Assembly (NCBI RefSeq): GCF_944321625.1
Contig: NZ_CALUMA010000088.1
Location: 1 to 40,756, forward strand
Source: an uncultured Slackia sp.
GTDB taxonomy: Bacteria > Actinomycetota > Coriobacteriia > Coriobacteriales > Eggerthellaceae
Length of the DNA stretch: 40,756 bases
Reading direction: 5' to 3'
Positions 38,772 through 40,756 of this stretch are shown in pieces. The position numbers and the translations under genes were made by a program. Numbering within the stretch: position 1 is the stretch's first letter; the number at the start of each line of letters is the position of its first letter. The notes beneath the pieces were generated by a model. That model did no database searches and was not told the origin of the DNA. It saw nothing but the letters and a program-made list of their open reading frames with translations.

Positions 38772-40238
38772 ATGGAAGTGGCGATTAACGAACTTCTTTC
38801 TGGCGAATCCCAATATGTCGAATACAAACGCGAGCGGTCGCAAAACGCGAAAAGCTACGTGAAAAGCATTGTCGCTTTTGCCAATGCTCGTGGCGGAACG
38901 ATTTTGTTTGGAGTGGATGGCGAAACCAATGAAATAGTAGGCGTGCCGGACGATACGTTGTTCGAGGATATGGATGCCATCTCGAACGCCGTCATGGACT
39001 CGGTCGAACCTCCCATTATCCCAAACATTTACATAGAGAAGGTCGAAGGCAAGAATCTCATTGTTGTCGAGGTTCCTTATGGGCAGAAATGCCCATATTT
39101 CATCAAGTCGGAAGGGCTTGAACGTGGTGTATATGTCCGCGTCGGGGCAACCACGCGGCCCGCTGATTTGGAATGGTCAAGAGAGCTTGTTTTAGAGAAT
39201 GCCCCTGGTGGGTACGATCGCACTATTCGTCGCGGGTACGAAGTGAGCGATGAGTCTATTGAGACGCTATGCGACAAGATGTTTAACGTGGCTCTTTCGC
39301 GATGCAGGTCCGACGAAGAGCGTGAAAGCGTGCGGCGTGTTTCTGTGTCGCAGCTTTTGTTGTGGGGAGTTCTGAAGGAGCGTGAGGGGGAGATTCTTCC
39401 TACGGTTGCTTTCTCGCTGCTTTCCGGCGACGGCGAGGTTCACGCTTGGGTGCAATGCGGTATTTTCCGGGGAGAAACCCGATCGGTGTTCATCGACAGG
39501 CGTGAATTCGAAGGAAGCGTAATTGATCTGGTCGAACAGGCGTATCAATACGTGCTTGCAAAGATTAATATGGGCGCTGATTTAGACGGTTTAGTTAGGC
39601 GAGACGTGTACGAATTGCCGATGTGGCCTGTGCGCGAGCTCATTACGAATGCGATTTTGCACAGGTCGTATCTTGAACCGGGTGCAACTCAGGTTGCCCT
39701 TTATGATGACAGGCTGGAGATATCATCACCTGGCGGTATTGTGCGCGGCTTCACAATGGAGAAGATGCTTTCTGGAGGGTCAAAACCCCGTAATGAGGCG
39801 TTGGCGCAAGCGTTCCGATACATGAAGCTTGTCGAGGGCTGGGGCAGCGGCGTGCCGCGCGCGGTTAAAGAAATCGAAGAGTACGGTTTGCGCACGCCGG
39901 AATTCAAGGATATTGACGGGTTGATTCGAGTCAATATCTTCAGGAGACAAGAACATTTCCGGCAGGTTCCCCATGTTAATAAACCGATAGAAACCGATAG
40001 AAAACCGATAGAAACCGATAGAAAACCGATAGAGGGCAAGACTAGTAAATCGCAAGGGGAGCGAGAGCGGATTGTTTTAGAATTCATTCGCAAGTATGGA
40101 TCCGCCAGCAATTCCGATTTGGCAGAGCAGTTGGGGCTGGGCCCGGATAGAACCAAAGCGGTGCTGCGCGAAATGGTAAAAGAAGGCTTGTTGAAGAAAA
40201 CGGGTGAAAAACGCTACACTCGCTACTTATTGCCGTAA
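38772..40238 (+). CDS. AlbA_2 / HATPase_c_4 / winged-helix regulator-like protein
   Basis: A 488-residue three-part protein. The AlbA_2 (Schlafen-like) domain is N-terminal, with ESQYVEYKRE and VAFANARGGTILFGVD. The C-terminal ATPase-like segment has ELITNAILHRSY and DDRLEISSPGGI. The end is a winged helix with NSDLAEQLGLGPDRTKAVLREM. Such proteins are widespread, mostly uncharacterised, and sometimes linked to phage defence or stress. A KPIETDR repeat separates the ATPase from the winged helix. ATG 38772 is taken as the start, with TTG 38763 as an alternative; neither has a strong ribosome binding site. A LexA box overlaps its promoter and uvrB follows 63 bp downstream, so it is probably induced by DNA damage. 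Confidence 0.85.
   Translation: MEVAINELLSGESQYVEYKRERSQNAKSYVKSIVAFANARGGTILFGVDGETNEIVGVPDDTLFEDMDAISNAVMDSVEPPIIPNIYIEKVEGKNLIVVEVPYGQKCPYFIKSEGLERGVYVRVGATTRPADLEWSRELVLENAPGGYDRTIRRGYEVSDESIETLCDKMFNVALSRCRSDEERESVRRVSVSQLLLWGVLKEREGEILPTVAFSLLSGDGEVHAWVQCGIFRGETRSVFIDRREFEGSVIDLVEQAYQYVLAKINMGADLDGLVRRDVYELPMWPVRELITNAILHRSYLEPGATQVALYDDRLEISSPGGIVRGFTMEKMLSGGSKPRNEALAQAFRYMKLVEGWGSGVPRAVKEIEEYGLRTPEFKDIDGLIRVNIFRRQEHFRQVPHVNKPIETDRKPIETDRKPIEGKTSKSQGERERIVLEFIRKYGSASNSDLAEQLGLGPDRTKAVLREMVKEGLLKKTGEKRYTRYLLP
39981..40033 (+). repeat. In-frame 21-bp repeat within the AlbA_2 gene
   Basis: Five ACCGATAGA units alternate at 10- and 11-bp spacing, so the true period is 21 bp. It encodes repeated KPIETDR, the last unit being KPIEG. 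The reading frame is preserved by whole-unit changes, so the linker length could vary between strains. Confidence 0.85.
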
Positions 40239-40301
40239 TAGTACGATTATGTTTTGCCGTCAGGCAACGAGTATGCCATGGAACGGAAAAGGGGCGTATA
40301 A

Positions 40302-40756
40302 ATGTCCACCCATCTTCAGAATATCGAGGGCGCCGTTATGGAGGGGAAGCTCCCCGACGTGCGCCTCGCCTCTACGCCGTTCAAGGTGGTAAGCCCCTAT
40401 GAGCCAAGCGGTGATCAGCCCCAGGCCATCGAGAAACTTGCCGAGGGCATCAACCGCGGCTTGCGCTACCAGACGCTTCTGGGCGTCACCGGCTCGGGCA
40501 AAACGTTCACCATGGCAAAAACCATCGAGGCCGTGCAGAAGCCCACGCTGGTCATGGCACCCAACAAAACGCTCGCCGCGCAGCTGGCCGCCGAGCTCAA
40601 GGAGTTCTTCCCCAATAACGCCGTGGTGTATTTCGTCAGCTACTACGACTACTATCAGCCGGAGGCCTACCTCCCGTCGACGGACACCTATATCGAAAAG
40701 GACCTCTCGATCAACGCCGAGATCGAAAAGATGCGTCTGCAAACCGTGGCAACGCT
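40302..40756 (+). CDS. uvrB: Excinuclease ABC subunit B, 3' end outside window
   Basis: The first 151 residues of UvrB, the damage-verifying helicase of nucleotide excision repair. Walker A is [10 protein letters not shown], followed by [10 protein letters not shown] and [25 protein letters not shown], the beta-hairpin region that clamps damaged DNA. The start at 40302 follows AAAAGGGG with normal spacing. No separate promoter or LexA box is seen in the 63 bp before it, so it may be read from the SOS promoter at 38709. The frame stays open to the window edge. Confidence 0.97.
   Translation, partial: MSTHLQNIEGAVMEGKLPDVRLASTPFKVVSPYEPSGDQPQAIEKLAEGINRGLRYQTLLGVTGSGKTFTMAKTIEAVQKPTLVMAPNKTLAAQLAAELKEFFPNNAVVYFVSYYDYYQPEAYLPSTDTYIEKDLSINAEIEKMRLQTVAT

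Noticed and set aside
1..40756. tRNA or rRNA genes
   Set aside because: No T-loop (GGTTCGAATCC-like) with a matching acceptor stem, and no rRNA-like sequence, was seen in the intergenic regions by eye.

Overview
The window is a GC-rich chromosomal segment (high third-position GC in most genes) that looks like an anaerobic, gut-type actinobacterium of the class Coriobacteriia, probably Eggerthellaceae. This is inferred from the gene set: a Tat-secreted single-flavin reductase under a TetR regulator, a Tat-secreted molybdopterin oxidoreductase with FeS and membrane subunits, oxygen-sensitive pyruvate formate-lyase, ThyX, a four-domain ribosomal protein S1, and promoters that appear to give leaderless mRNAs. 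The species cannot be fixed from the sequence alone.
Layout. 1-3.4 kb: iron uptake (feoB, truncated by the window edge; a small Cys-rich Feo partner; a DtxR-type repressor). 3.4-5.7 kb: thyX overlapping a DUF1385 membrane protein. 5.7-10.9 kb: a type IIA topoisomerase pair (parE/parC-like) flanked by two inverted copies of a ~290-bp repeat. 10.9-14.6 kb: GNAT acetyltransferase, an orphan HipA-like kinase, a PerR-type regulator, an MscS channel and a DUF523/TudS-like protein. 14.7-18.2 kb: an acidic-repeat envelope protein followed by a response regulator and a sensor kinase whose outer loop carries a similar Asp/Gly/Ser/Tyr tract. 18.3-19.6 kb: rpsA. 19.77-20.72 kb: an AT-richer gene desert with two successive arrays of paired motifs, plus tandem repeats. 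20.7-24.0 kb: a Gln-rich TetR regulator divergent from a Tat flavoprotein reductase, with twin operators between them. 24.2-26.7 kb: mnmA, coaE and a hypothetical gene. 27.1-30.3 kb: a pyruvate formate-lyase whose glycyl-radical domain is a separate gene, plus its activase. 30.4-36.4 kb: Crp-family regulator and MFS transporter, divergent from a three-gene molybdoenzyme operon. 36.5-37.3 kb: an IS200-type element. 37.3-40.8 kb: a DUF697-like membrane protein, then an AlbA_2/ATPase/wHTH gene behind a LexA-type box, and the start of uvrB.
How it fits together. Much of the window is anaerobic energy metabolism: mixed-acid chemistry (split PFL and activase) and two respiratory modules facing outside the membrane (flavin reductase; DMSO-reductase-type enzyme). 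Each respiratory module has an adjacent dedicated regulator. Iron and peroxide regulators (DtxR, PerR) and an SOS-type control of the uvrB region supply stress control.
The least explained parts are the 40/158/40-bp spaced motif arrays at 19871-20513, the two inverted repeat modules whose hairpin arms differ in sequence yet stay self-complementary, and the two-gene pyruvate formate-lyase.
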